Below the pieces are notes generated by a model that was not told where the DNA came from, made no database searches, and saw nothing but the letters and a program-made list of their open reading frames with translations. Shown in pieces: positions 33,654-44,535 of a DNA stretch of 64,000 bases. The position numbers were made by a program, and so were the translations under genes. Source of the DNA: Cymbomonas tetramitiformis (lineage: Eukaryota > Chlorophyta > Pyramimonadophyceae > Pyramimonadales > Pyramimonadaceae); NCBI GenBank assembly GCA_001247695.2, contig LGRX02014718.1:1-64000 (forward strand). Direction: 5' to 3'. Positions within the stretch are counted from its first letter, which is position 1, and the number at the start of each line of letters is the position of its first letter.

Positions 33654-34590
33654 CTTGTCGGTGGACATCACCACGGACGCCCTGAAGCGGTTGAAGTCGG
33701 AGCTACTCTCAACGAGGCAGCGATCGGAGGAGAAGACCGGTGCCTTCTACACCCGCATCACCACCCGAACCGCGACTGTCAACTTTGTGGCGGACGTAGT
33801 ACGGGGTTGCGGCAAGGTTACCAAACTGGAACTTCTCGAGCTCTTTTGGGGTGGACTACGTCACAGCGTTCAAGTGGGTTCCAAGCTGGCGGATCTGGGG
33901 CTGGACACCAGTCACCCGGAGCAGTGGGAAGATGAACAACGTCGACTCGGGCGGTCCGACACCTCCGCCATCTTGAAAGTTCGTTCCGTGGCCACGGAAA
34001 TTGAGACGGCTAAGGTGATGGAGGACGCGGTTCTCCACGACACCATCGCCCGAAAGGTGGCGTTGGAGATGGGACACCGACAGCGGCAAGTCCCACCACG
34101 CAGCACCCCGACTGGTCGGTCTAGGTGGCCCCCGAGGAGGCCTGCGTTGGCGGCACTCACGTGGGAACCGGGGACTGCCGGGGGCGACTCGGCAACAGCG
34201 GCCCCGGTGACCGTAAGCACGGCGGCGTCCCAAGGATCCCGACCGGCACCTGCGGTGAGGGAGCGGCCCTGTTTTGCATGTGGCAGTCTCGAGCACTTGG
34301 TGGCCAATTGCACAGACGAAAAGAAGTTGGCAATCTGGAAGGCCAACGCCCCGGCACGGTTGGCGCGAAGGCCAGGGCAAGTGGCGGCTTGCGTCGAGGT
34401 CATTGAGGAGAGAGTCGAGGAGGATTCCCTCAACCCCGAAGAGCTTGAAACGATGGAGGAGATCCTCGCTCTGGCGGATGCTGACGTGGACCTCTATGGG
34501 GATCTGTGTGCCCTGTGTGACATCACGAGCATCGAGGATCCAGCTTTTCGGAGTGGGGAGCCGACAGGGGCTCCCGGGCAAGAGGAGTAG

Positions 34591-35079
34591 ATCTCCATCG
34601 ACCCCGTGGACAGAGGCAGCCCTATGAAAGCCAGCAGTCGAATTCGGGCATTTGTGCATCCCAAAAGGACAACCGTAATGACGCAACCTTCAAAGTGGAG
34701 TACATAAAATTCCTCTCAAAAAGTAAAAGTATGTCCGAAAACGACAAACTCGGGTCCTCGTTACCTCGTAACCTCGTTACTTGAGTTTGGTGCATACTCC
34801 AGCAGTCATATCTCCATCGAGGCGGTGTTGCGTAAGTATGTGGACGAATGGCGGCAAGACCCCGCACATACCTCGGCAGTGTTCCTTCTACCGGACATCC
34901 AGGCCCGCATGCCTCAATGGAGGCGGCTCTTCAGAATGGCTGGTATGAGGCTGGTGGAGGTGATACCTACCCATGACGAACGAGGAGTACCCACACAGCT
35001 GTTCGAGACTCCTGACGGTGTACTTCACGACCTAGCTTGGCATTGGCTGTTGACTTGTTATGATGGGAAACGAGATTGA
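34591..35079 (+). pseudogene. Start of pol, same frame as gag after a TAG, with a 219-bp interruption
   Basis: Immediately after gag's TAG the phrase ATCTCCATCGA occurs at 34591-34601 and again at 34810-34820. From the second copy an open frame in the same phase as gag reads SIEAVLRKYVDEW, then TSAVFLLPDIQARMPQWRR, then VIPTHDERGVPTQLFETPDG, ending at 35079. Such a segment (a 'TSA.FLLP' strand and a 'FETPDG' turn) precedes the reverse transcriptase in some green-algal gypsy elements as I remember them. The duplicated 11 bases suggest an insertion or slip between gag and pol. No RT follows: the hAT relic begins within 130 bp. Confidence 0.45.
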
Positions 35080-35206
35080 TACCTGATTGGACGATTAGTC
35101 GATTACGACATAGGAGACGAGTTCAAAATCAGGAGTCGGAATCTCCGATCGCCCACACACTTTTAATGTTGACCGGATCCATACAATACTTTAACCGATC
35201 ACAAAA

Positions 35207-36041
35207 ATGGGTAAGCGTGGCGCAGGCAGTCGTGTGCACAAGGGCAGAAAGCGCGACAAGGTAAAGGGCCTGTTAAGCGAACCCCGCTTCATTCGTTTGA
35301 TGCTGCTGGCAATGATGACAGGGAGTACTTCGTTGAGAAGATACTCGCTACCCGCACGAGTTTCGGTGTGCAACAGTGGTTGATTAGGTGGGAAGATTCG
35401 TGACTGGAGACTCCGATACGTGGGAGCCCTTAGAGATTTTACCCGGCCACGAAGGGATTATCGAGCAGTTCCGCTGGTAGTTCGGAGAGAATTCAGAGCG
35501 ATGAAGCGAAGAGAGCGAAAAAAGGCAGGAAACAAGTGAGGTTGATGAAGGTACGTGTCTACACAAGTGGTTGACTTCCTTCTAAGATGTGTCTTATGTG
35601 TGTATAATGTTCTCTGGGTCTGCTTATGTGATGATTTGTATATTCAGGCGAAGAAGATGAGTCCGGCTTTCAGAACCCCCCGGATAACTTTCGCTCTCCC
35701 TTCTTGAGACACTACAAGGTCAAGATGGACGGTCGAAAAGTCATCGAGTACAAGTGCATGCTCTATGGACCCGAGATCTGCGCAAAACCCTTCTGTGGGA
35801 ACACCTCCAACCTCAGGACGCACCTCGCCCATTGCCACAAAGGTGCTTTAGTGGACATCAAGGCCAACCAGTTTTGCGAGGACTCAACGGCAGATGCAGG
35901 AAATATGCAACCACAACTGGAGTTGAACGTGCCTTTTCTAAAGTCACGTTCATGCACTCTGACTTGCGAACAAAGTTGAAGGAGGGTGCAATCGAGCACA
36001 ACATCGTCATGGCAAGTATGACCGTTGTAGAGTTTGATTAA
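35207..36041 (+). pseudogene. hAT transposon relic: chromodomain, BED finger, hAT C-terminal dimerisation region
   Basis: hAT transposases cut and paste DNA. Start ATG 35207 (MGKRGAGSRVHKG, basic). With two small frameshifts the following sequence reads as a chromodomain: EYFVEKILATRTSFGVQQWL, then IRWE, then GDSDTWEPLEILPGHEGIIE. An intron with donor GTACGTG (about 35552) and acceptor TTCAG (35648) follows. Next comes a BED-type zinc finger: YKCMLYGPEIC ... NTSNLRTHLAHCH (about 35745-35845). Then, after a large internal deletion and a frame change near 35895, the hAT C-terminus: TGVERAFSKVTFMHSDLRTK and EHNIVMASM, stop at 36041. The catalytic core is missing. Chromodomains bind methylated histone tails; joined to a hAT transposase this is a fusion I do not know from described families. 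Confidence 0.72.
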
Positions 36042-36961
36042 GAAAGTCTGGTATCGATATTCTGCAATTTTACCCTGAAAGCTTGCATAGTGTGTAGTAT
36101 CGATATATCGATATATCGATAATCACTTTACGAAACTTATTTATCGATTAGCTTAGTAGAGTTATTCATATCGATCGATGTGTGATGTCAAACTATTGTT
36201 ATTTATCGATATCTTAGTTCACTTATCGTTATTTATTGGTATTCCCGAGGACTTATCGTTATTGATCGATAATTAGACGAGACCTATCGAAAACTATCGA
36301 TACGACCGAAAACTTTCGATACCTATCCTTGACAAAATGCAGCACACCAGTTGAGCAACAAACACACTGGGCGCGTGTGTCACAAGGGGGCATACGCGGA
36401 TGGCACAAGGGGCATGTGGCGGGGGGGATCGGGGAATTAGGGAAAATACACAAGTCATCTGAAAACGTACAGTGACATGAGGGGCACACACACGAAAGTG
36501 CATATGAAACTAAAATGGTATGCGAGGATGCAGCGAGGATCTCGTAGGCGAGCGTTGAGCGTGGAGTCGGTCGAAGATGAACACAAGCGGAAAGGAGTCG
36601 AGTAGTTGAAGGTCATCATGCGGTCGAGCACTGATCCTGCATGTAAGCAAAAAGTTAGTCATGCATACACATATCGATGCATGCACACTTAACGTCAGTC
36701 GCAGAAACATTATGCGCAAAGATATTCATAGCAGGCAGGGTCACAGCAGCAGGGTCACAGCAGGAGGTGCACGGGAAGATGCAAACAAGAAATGAACTTG
36801 AAATTGCATCAGAACTCCCCTTTGGGTTAATTTCGAAGTTCGAAGCATCGATCTTAGAAATCCAGCTTTCTAGGCATTGATTGGCAGTATCTTTTTTACT
36901 ATGACAGACGACTGAAAACTCGAACGATCTTGAAAATCTGTTTTTTGAGTTTCCGATTGGC
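36042..36961. other. Subterminal ATCGAT-rich region of the hAT relic, then no gene
   Basis: 36090-36310 is dense in TATCGATA and related motifs, as is usual for subterminal transposase-binding repeats in hAT elements; similar arrays flank the second hAT copy. From 36311 to the gap I see no gene; the sequence has CA-rich stretches and a direct GGGTCACAGCAG doublet near 36748. Confidence 0.5.
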
Positions 36962-37708
36962 NNNNNNNNNNNNNNNNNNNNNNNNNNNNNNNNNNNNNNN
37001 NNNNNNNNNNNNNNNNNNNNNNNNNNNNNNNNNNNNNNNNNNNNNNNNNNNNNNNNNNNNNNNNNNNNNNNNNNNNNNNNNNNNNNNNNNNNNNNNNNNN
37101 NNNNNNNNNNNNNNNNNNNNNNNNNNNNNNNNNNNNNNNNNNNNNNNNNNNNNNNNNNNNNNNNNNNNNNNNNNNNNNNNNNNNNNNNNNNNNNNNNNNN
37201 NNNNNNNNNNNNNNNNNNNNNNNNNNNNNNNNNNNNNNNNNNNNNNNNNNNNNNNNNNNNNNNNNNNNNNNNNNNNNNNNNNNNNNNNNNNNNNNNNNNN
37301 NNNNNNNNNNNNNNNNNNNNNNNNNNNNNNNNNNNNNNNNNNNNNNNNNNNNNNNNNNNNNNNNNNNNNNNNNNNNNNNNNNNNNNNNNNNNNNNNNNNN
37401 NNNNNNNNNNNNNNNNNNNNNNNNNNNNNNNNNNNNNNNNNNNNNNNNNNNNNNNNNNNNNNNNNNNNNNNNNNNNNNNNNNNNNNNNNNNNNNNNNNNN
37501 NNNNNNNNNNNNNNNNNNNNNNNNNNNNNNNNNNNNNNNNNNNNNNNNNNNNNNNNNNNNNNNNNNNNNNNNNNNNNNNNNNNNNNNNNNNNNNNNNNNN
37601 NNNNNNNNNNNNNNNNNNNNNNNNNNNNNNNNNNNNNNNNNNNNNNNNNNNNNNNNNNNNNNNNNNNNNNNNNNNNNNNNNNNNNNNNNNNNNNNNNNNN
37701 NNNNNNNN
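36962..37708. other. Assembly gap, 747 N
   Basis: Run of unknown bases. Any long open frame across it is meaningless. Confidence 1.
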
Positions 37709-39178
37709 ACAGAGTATCGCAGGCTCCGCGTCTGCAGAATTGGATTCAAAAAGCATTCTGAAGCCGCGGAAAGGGAATCTTCAGACGCTTAGTCCGATTC
37801 TATGGATTGGTGTCACGTCACGTCACGGTGCGTCGGCGTCGGCGTCGGCGTCGGCGACTGTCACCAGTTTATAGAATGAACTTTTTCCATTAAGCCCTCC
37901 CCGACATGACGTAGATTCCCAATCGTAGGAAATATTCCTCCACATCAGAAATCGGAAAGACCGTGCGATTTTTCATCTGACCGGTGTGGTAAGCCTACTA
38001 TCCTACCGTTGAGCGTTGACCCGGAAGGACCCTTTGAAACATGCGTCGGGCTGCTGTCCGCACATGAATTTTGGCAATTACTTTGCAAATTTCGCAACAT
38101 GTATCACAACATTTTAAACATGTATTCACTGTGATATATGTGCGTCGTTTGACACTCGAAACGTAGCGAAAGAAGCCGTACTTCGCGTTTTAGGATGCTC
38201 GCCGGGAGTGAGTACCCTTGCGGTACTAAATGATTGCGTAGCGAGATGTACAGAGATGAGTCTCCGTCACGGGGAGCCCAATCCTGCCACCCCCACTGTA
38301 AGGGGGGGGCACAGTGGGTCTCCTGTCTGTCACCCCTCAGCCCGATGTGTCACCAGTGTCCGCTGTCACGTGTGTCACGGTGTGCTATAAAACACCTATC
38401 TCAGTATTTTATATCATCTTAGTATCCGAGAGCACGAGCACCTGCCCCTGCGAGACAGTTTCGCTCCTTAGCGCCTGACATATATATATCCTTATATATA
38501 TATTTCTCACTTCCTCTCAGGTTATGGGCCCACCACGCTTCCACTATATATTTCTCACTTCCTCTCACTCCGCCAAGTTTTCACGCAAAGTTAACTTAAG
38601 TTAACGTTGCGTGATAGCGCGTTTGGCGTTATTCCATCCGTATTCGCGGATGTGAGCAAGCCGCGAAGGGGTTCGCATTGCGGACTTCAAACGCGTTTTG
38701 GGCATCTGCGTTTCTGCGGATGCTCAAGACAGCGACTGAAACTAACTTCATTACATACTTATAAAGTGTTGGAGAGAGTTGCACGCTGTTCGAACACTCA
38801 TAAGTTTGAGACTGCAAAACGTTTGTTCCATTTGTCCCGTTTATAGCGGTACAATGATGAAAACGTGCGGGGATCTTTACGCACGCGCTCATCATGTCCA
38901 ATAAAAAAGTTCACTACGGAAAACACAATGAAAAGTATCATTACGAAGTTATAGGTCTTATAACTTCGGAATAATATCATAATCATAGGCTCACCGTAGC
39001 AGAAATATCAAGTTATTTCTTTGAAAGCGGTGCCTGGGACGCAACATCAGGCTGAAAAACAGAAAAGGCGAGAGTAGTTTCTCCGACGTGGCACGTAGAT
39101 TTAGTCGGCAGAGAGTCGTCTCTCTCGAAAGCCGTCAAAAAAATCAGGCCTCCATTAGATCGAAGGATGCACAGAGCA
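37709..39178. other. Intergenic, possible promoter-like segment, no gene
   Basis: Holds a GTCGGC microsatellite-like run (37832-37858), GTCAC-rich sequence followed by CTATAAAA (about 38384) that could be a TATA-type promoter, and a partial duplication of TATATTTCTCACTTCCTCTC (38501-38570). No coding frame with recognisable features follows the TATA-like motif. Confidence 0.35.
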
Positions 39179-39324
39179 AGGTCTGACCGAAAGTCGACGA
39201 AAGATGCTTCATGTCACGAGATGTCAGGCCTTCTATAACTTCAGTTTTGGGTCGACGCAAGTTATAGAAGGCCTGACATGGGCGTGACATGCAAGAGTCG
39301 GCGTCGACTTTCCGTCGACCTACG
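39179..39324. repeat. 146-nt long hairpin with a perfect 21-bp core
   Basis: 39221-39241 (starts ATGTCAGGCC) is exactly complementary to 39259-39279, with a 17-base loop. Outside it, CATGTCACG (39210-39218) pairs with CGTGACATG (39283-39291), and GAAAGTCGACG (39189-39199) pairs with CGTCGACTTTC (39302-39312). The whole arms thus pair from about 39179 to 39324 with two internal loops. It could be a small-RNA precursor or a tiny foldback element. Both strands could form it. Confidence 0.75.
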
Positions 39325-39738
39325 GTCGTCCGAGCCAATCAGCTTGCTGTGATCAAAAAACTGCCGACGCCGACTACAGTCGGGTAACCTGACACCAAAC
39401 CATAGAATCAGCCTTACCTGTCGCCCTTGTCGACAAATTAAGAGTATATATATGGAGGAGACGCCGAAGGCCATGGTTGCATCAGCGTATCTGGGAATTG
39501 GGCCATCCAAGCCCGATGCCATTAGATAAACATCGACTTGATCCGTCGGTCGTATATATTTATCAATTAAAAATGAACAAATGCAACGTCAGCTCAGATA
39601 TTTGTTGGTGACAGGTTTCTTGCGTTCCAAATGGTGGTACAGATTGCGATGTCCATCGGTGCATCCATGTCGGATCCCGATGGAATTTGAGATGGAATCA
39701 TTGCCATTGACCAATCATTTTGCGTGCATTTGACGCTA

Positions 39739-40155
39739 TCAGTCGTTGAAGGTCCCAGCACTCAGCATCCTTGCCATCACTTTCGTGCCTGCTTTGTGTG
39801 CAAGTATTTTTGTGTGTCTAGATTGAGGCAGAATATTAACCTTGCGATTGTTTAACCGTGTCTGTGTTATGTAGCTGTCTTGGGGAGGTGCCAGGTTGTC
39901 TTTGTTTTCGGATCCGTCGAGAAAACAACGGCCAACACCATAAAGAGCGCCGTACACTTCGTGATTTCGCAGCCTGTAGGTGACTCCTTGAATGTGGACT
40001 CTTTTCCCGAACAGTAAACCGGAAGTCTGACTCGCGCACGGCACGCGTACTGCCCTGGGCACAGCGGGAAAAGACAGCATTCCTTCGTGGCAGTAGCTCG
40101 AAATAGAGCGCTGGAAATGTCTTCCAGAGATCTCAGTTATAACCTGAGTTGCCAT
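39739..40155 (-). CDS. Hypothetical 138-residue ORF
   Basis: Starts MATQVITEISGRHFQ and has a mixed composition without domain, signal peptide or membrane segment that I recognise. Its first 20 codons overlap one of the covarying hairpin motifs (40094-40153), which argues that the start region may be non-coding. Kept because it is the longest frame in an otherwise empty region. Confidence 0.2.
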   Translation of the reverse strand: MATQVITEISGRHFQRSISSYCHEGMLSFPAVPRAVRVPCASQTSGLLFGKRVHIQGVTYRLRNHEVYGALYGVGRCFLDGSENKDNLAPPQDSYITQTRLNNRKVNILPQSRHTKILAHKAGTKVMARMLSAGTFND

Positions 40156-40361
40156 ACTTTTCAGCTTCGTGTCAGTTTTTTTCAGCTCTTTCCGATATCA
40201 GTATGCGCGAAGCTTTGGTTTTATTAATTCTTCTGTGAGTCTATGACCACGGTCGATTCTGTTGCAAGCCTGCTTGTTGAAACTTTTGCGTTTGTGATAT
40301 TAGCTCAACATAGAGCGCCGGGGAATATCTCCGGAGATCTCAGTTTGAATCTGAGATATCA
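40094..40361. repeat. Two copies of a double-hairpin motif with compensatory base changes
   Basis: Copies at 40094-40153 and 40301-40361 both read TAGCTC, then ATAGAGCG, a 17-base hairpin, AGATCTCAG, then a second hairpin closed by CTCAG/CTGAG. Hairpin 1 is CTGGAAATGTCTTCCAG in copy 1 and CCGGGGAATATCTCCGG in copy 2. At two stem positions both partners changed together (T-A to C-G, and A-T to G-C), and at a third A-T became G-T. A further 19-bp hairpin lies at 40633-40672. Confidence 0.6.
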
Positions 40362-40979
40362 CAGCTTTGCTCTTCTCTTCTCACTTCCTGGCTGCACAGC
40401 AGTCTTAGCCAATCAAGGTACTGTAATTTTAGTGTTTTCCCTTGTGAGTGATGCAGCCTTGACTGTGCTCACGTAGCTGCCATCGTAGCTTGTATGTTTT
40501 GCGTTCGGCACTGCACGTTTAATGTGACGTTTTGCTGAACGGCCCGAAACGACTGTCCTGAATATGTGAGGGGTTGCCGTGTGATCGGGTGGCCCTCTTT
40601 CACCTCAGGTTTAATTCCTGACATCCCCGAAGCTCGGGTACATGTTCTCAGCTCTGGGAACGTGTATCCGAGTCTCGCTTTCCGAGCACAGGCTAAAATG
40701 CCGGGCTTAAGTATTTGAAGGGGTTGCAGTCTGGCAGAATAATAGGCTGTCAGCGCAAGTTAGATTCCTCACATCCATCTTTCCGGATGTTCAACATGAA
40801 TATGTGAGTACAGCTAGGGTTATGAATATGAGCTAGACTTGATATGCACGAGCGAGGGGGCTGCAATTGCGGCCCATATATGGGGTGATATATTGGAACA
40901 TTTTGACATAATGAACGGAGTTTGGAGCTGCCGCCGAAATTATTTACTTACGAGGCGTTAGATCATAGGGTTATGAATA

Positions 40980-43900
40980 TGTGAGCTGAGTTTAATATGC
41001 ATATGGAAAGGTTGGGTTTCACCATTAAATCGATAACTGCTGATGCACCATGATCTATCATGCATATGCTGGGTTCCTCAATTCAATTGACATATATCTA
41101 TCATTCCGAACACTCAGCATCAGCCCTCCTCTATGGGAACCGAAATTCTGATGGCCATTTCATATTATGCGAAAGTCGCGCGGGAAACATTTTGGGTTTC
41201 ACTATAAACTCGATGTCTCGGGATGCATCAAGCATGTGACGGCTTCCTGAGCTCGTAACACACATATCTATCGTTCCGTATGCTCAGCATCAGATCATCT
41301 CGACCGGAATCGAAAATTTGTTGGGTATTTCCCGATTATGCGAGACTGCGGAAGCCATCGTGAGTTTCACTGTAAAATCGATATCTATCGATGCAACCCG
41401 ATCCATCACACATATGACGGCTTCCTGAGCTCATACCACATATATTTATCATTTAGATTGTAGAGTATCAGCCCATCTCGACCGGAACCGAAAATCCCTA
41501 GGGTATTTCCCCATTACGCGAAACTACGGAAGCCATTGTGAGTTTCACTGTAAAATCGATATCTATCGATGCACCACGATCCATCATGCATATGATGGCT
41601 CCCTGAGCTCATGATACATGTATCTATCATTTAGAGTGCTCATCTTCACCCCCTCCGGATCTGAACCGAAAATCCGTAGGGTATTTCATATTACGCGAAA
41701 CTGCGGAAGCCATCGCGAGTTTCGCCATAAAAACGATATCTCGGGATGCACGGCGATGCATCGTGCATGTGATGGCTTCCTGAGCTCACAATAGATATAT
41801 CTATCATTTGGAATGCTCCGCATCAGCCCATCTCGGCCGGAACCGAAAATCTGTAGGGCATTTCATATTACGCGAAACTGCGGAAGCCATTGTGAGTTTC
41901 ACTGTAAAATCGATATCTATCGATGCACCGCGATCCATCATGCATGCGATGGCTTCCTTAGCTCATGATACATGTATCTATAATTTGGAATGCTCCGCAT
42001 CAGCCCATCTCGACCGGTACCGAAAATCTGTAGGTTATTTCATATTACGCGAAACTGCGGAAGCCATTGCGAGTTTCACCATAAAATCGATATCTCGGGA
42101 TGCACGGCGATGCATAATGCATGTGATGGCTTCCTGAGCTCACAACACATACATCTATCATTCCGAAGCCTCAGCATCAGCATATCTCGACCGGAACCCA
42201 ACATCTGTAGGGTATTTCATATTACGCGAAACTGCGGAAGGCATTTTGGGTTTCACTATAAAATCGATAGCTATGGATGCACCACGATCCATCGGGCATG
42301 TGATGGCTTCCTGGTCTCACAACACATGCATCTATCATTCCAAAGCCTCAGCATCAGCATATCTCGACCGAAACCCAAAATCTGTAGGGTATTTCATATC
42401 ACGCGAGACTGCGGAAGGCATTTTGGGTTTCACTATAAAATCGATATATCGAGTTGCACCGCGATGCATCAGGCGTGTGATGGCTTCCTGAGCTCATAAC
42501 ACATATATCTATCATTTTGTATGCTCAGCATCACCTCATCTCGACCGGAACCGAAAATCTGTAGGGTATTTCTTATTACGCGAAACTGCGGAAGGCATTT
42601 TGGGTTTCACTATAAAATCGATATCTCGAGTTGCACCGGGATGCATCAGGCGTGTGATGGCTTCCTGAGCTCATAACACATATATCTATCATTCCGTATG
42701 CTCAGCATCAGCTCATCTCGACCGGAACCCAAATTCTGTAGGGTATTTCTTATTACGCGAAACTGCGGAAGGCATTTTGGGTTTCACTATAAAATCGATA
42801 TCTCGAGTTGCACCGCGATGCATCAGGCGTGTGATGGCTTCCTGAGCTCATAACACATATATCTATCATTCCGTATGCTCAGCATCAGCTCATCTCGACC
42901 GGAACCGAAAATCTGTAGGGTATTTCTTATTACGCGAAACTGCGGAAGGCATTTTGGGTTTCACTATAAAATCGATATCTCGAGTTGCACCGCGATGCAT
43001 CAGGCGTGTGATGGCTTCCTGAGCTCATAACACATATATCTATCATTCCGTATGCTCAGCATCAGCTCATCTCGACCGGAACCGAAAAACTGTAGGGTAT
43101 TTCTTATTACGCGAAACTGCGGAAGGCATTTCGGGGTTCACTATAATATCGACATCTCGAGTTGCACCGGGATGCATCGGGCATATGATGGCTTCCTGCG
43201 TTCATAGCACATGTATTTATCATTCCCATCGCTCAGCATCGGCTCATCTCGACCGGAACACAAAATCTGCAGGGTATTTCTTATTACGCGAAACTGCGGA
43301 AGGCCATTTGGGTTTCACTATAAAATCGATATCTCGAGTTGCACCGCGATGCATCAGGCGTATGATGGCTTCCTGAGCTCATAGCACATATATTTATCAT
43401 TCCCATCGCTCAGCATTGGCTCATCTCGACCGGAACCGAAAATCTGCAGGGTATTGCTTATTATGCGAAACTGCGGAAGGCATTTTGGGTTTCACTATAA
43501 AATCGATATCTCGAGTTACACCGCGATCCATCGGGCATGTGATGGCTTCCTGAGCTCACAACACATACATCTACCATTCCGAAACCTCAGCATCAGCTTG
43601 TCTCGACTGGAAACCAAATTCTGTAGGGTATTTCATTTGACGCGAAACTGCGGAAGGCATTTTGGGTTTCACTATAAAATCGATTTCTGTAGATGCACAA
43701 CGATCCATCGGGCATATGATGGCTTCCTGAGCTCATAACACATATATCCACCATTCCGATGCCTCGGCATCAGCATATCCCGACCGGAACCCATATTCTC
43801 TAAGGTATTTCGTATTGCGCGAAACTGCGGAAGGCATTTTGGGTTCCACTATAAAATCAATTTATGTTTATGCACGACGATCCATCGGGCATGTGATGGC

Positions 43901-44235
43901 TTCCTGAGCTCATAACACATATAACTATCATTTAGAATGCTCCGCATCAGCTCATCTCGACCGGAACCGAAAATCCGTAGGGTATTTCATATTACGCGAA
44001 GCTGCGCGAAGCCATTGTGAGTTTCGCTGTAAAATCGATATCTATCGATGCACTTCGATCCATCATGCATACGATAGCTTCCTGAGCTCATGATACATAT
44101 ATCTATAATTAAGGATGCCCCGCATCAACCCATCCCGAACCCAAAATCTGTAGGGTATTTCCCCATTTCGCGTAACGGCGGAAGGCATTTTGGGTTACCC
44201 TATAACATCGACCTCATGAGGAATGGTATGCTTTA
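40980..44235. repeat. 177-bp satellite array, about 18 units
   Basis: Units carry GATGGCTTCCTGAGCTCATA, then CATCTCGACCGGAACCGAAA, then TTACGCGAAACTGCGGAAG, then TTTCACTATAAAATCGATAT. Starts of TGGCTTCCTGAGC near 42481, 42658 and 42835 give a 177-bp period. Units in the middle (42480-43190) are most alike and those at the edges most diverged, the pattern expected from homogenisation by unequal exchange. Related, more degenerate sequence reaches back towards 40500. Short ORFs within it recur with the period and are not genes. Confidence 0.92.
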
Positions 44236-44535
44236 CCATGATTGCATATCTACACATGGCAATACGCACACAGGGCTGATTAATGTATGCCTAAGGTTGT
44301 ATTGAGACTGAGTGTGAATAAGCTTCCCATTATCTCAAGTTAGCACCAACCAAATAATCTGGCGAGCTCAGCAGAGGAGAGAGAATATAGCATGCTAACA
44401 CTCGTATGATGTTATAGTATGTTATAGTATGTTACAGTAATAACTATTTTATGTTGTAGTATGTTACAGTAATAACTATAATATGTTACAGTAATAACTA
44501 TTTTACACTATTCTATTCTACGGTATTCTATACAC
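44236..44535. other. Array flank with short GTTACAGTAATAACTAT repeats
   Basis: After the satellite fades, 44405-44520 carries four to five copies of TATGTTACAGTAATAACTAT and shorter pieces of it. No gene. Confidence 0.6.

Larger units (their letters stand above)
28013..34590 (+). pseudogene. Retrotransposon Gag with MQ repeats and a zinc knuckle, broken by two insertions
   Basis: Gag builds the particle that packages retrotransposon RNA. Three collinear pieces: 28013-28660, 29695-31140 and 33658-34590. The start is ATG in CCATGG (28013). Piece 1 is proline/threonine-rich and runs into MQPGMQPGMQPGMQ repeats. Piece 2 continues with LSMQHARLRMQ-type repeats, an acidic linker (DDPGDDPGDDP) and then a globular Gag domain. 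Piece 3 continues that domain, followed by a CCHC zinc knuckle at 34270-34311 (CFACGSLEHLVANC) that binds RNA, and an acidic tail ending in TAG. Insertion 1 (28661-29694) is a copy of the integrase element; insertion 2 (31141-33653) is a TIR element with a 4-bp duplication, whose removal would bring the Gag frame back in register. About 1,000 residues in all. The upstream LTR was not identified. Confidence 0.75.

Noticed and set aside
36655..37874. ORFs of about 285-360 residues across 36655-37874
   Set aside because: They consist mostly of unknown residues from the 747-N gap.
41808..43738. ORFs with repeated HLDRNRKSVGYF-type peptides
   Set aside because: These are translations of the 177-bp satellite, which is divisible by three; they recur unit by unit and lack start signals.
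31601..44235. CRISPR-like repeat arrays
   Set aside because: The 181-bp and 177-bp arrays are contiguous satellites without unique spacers, in a eukaryotic context.
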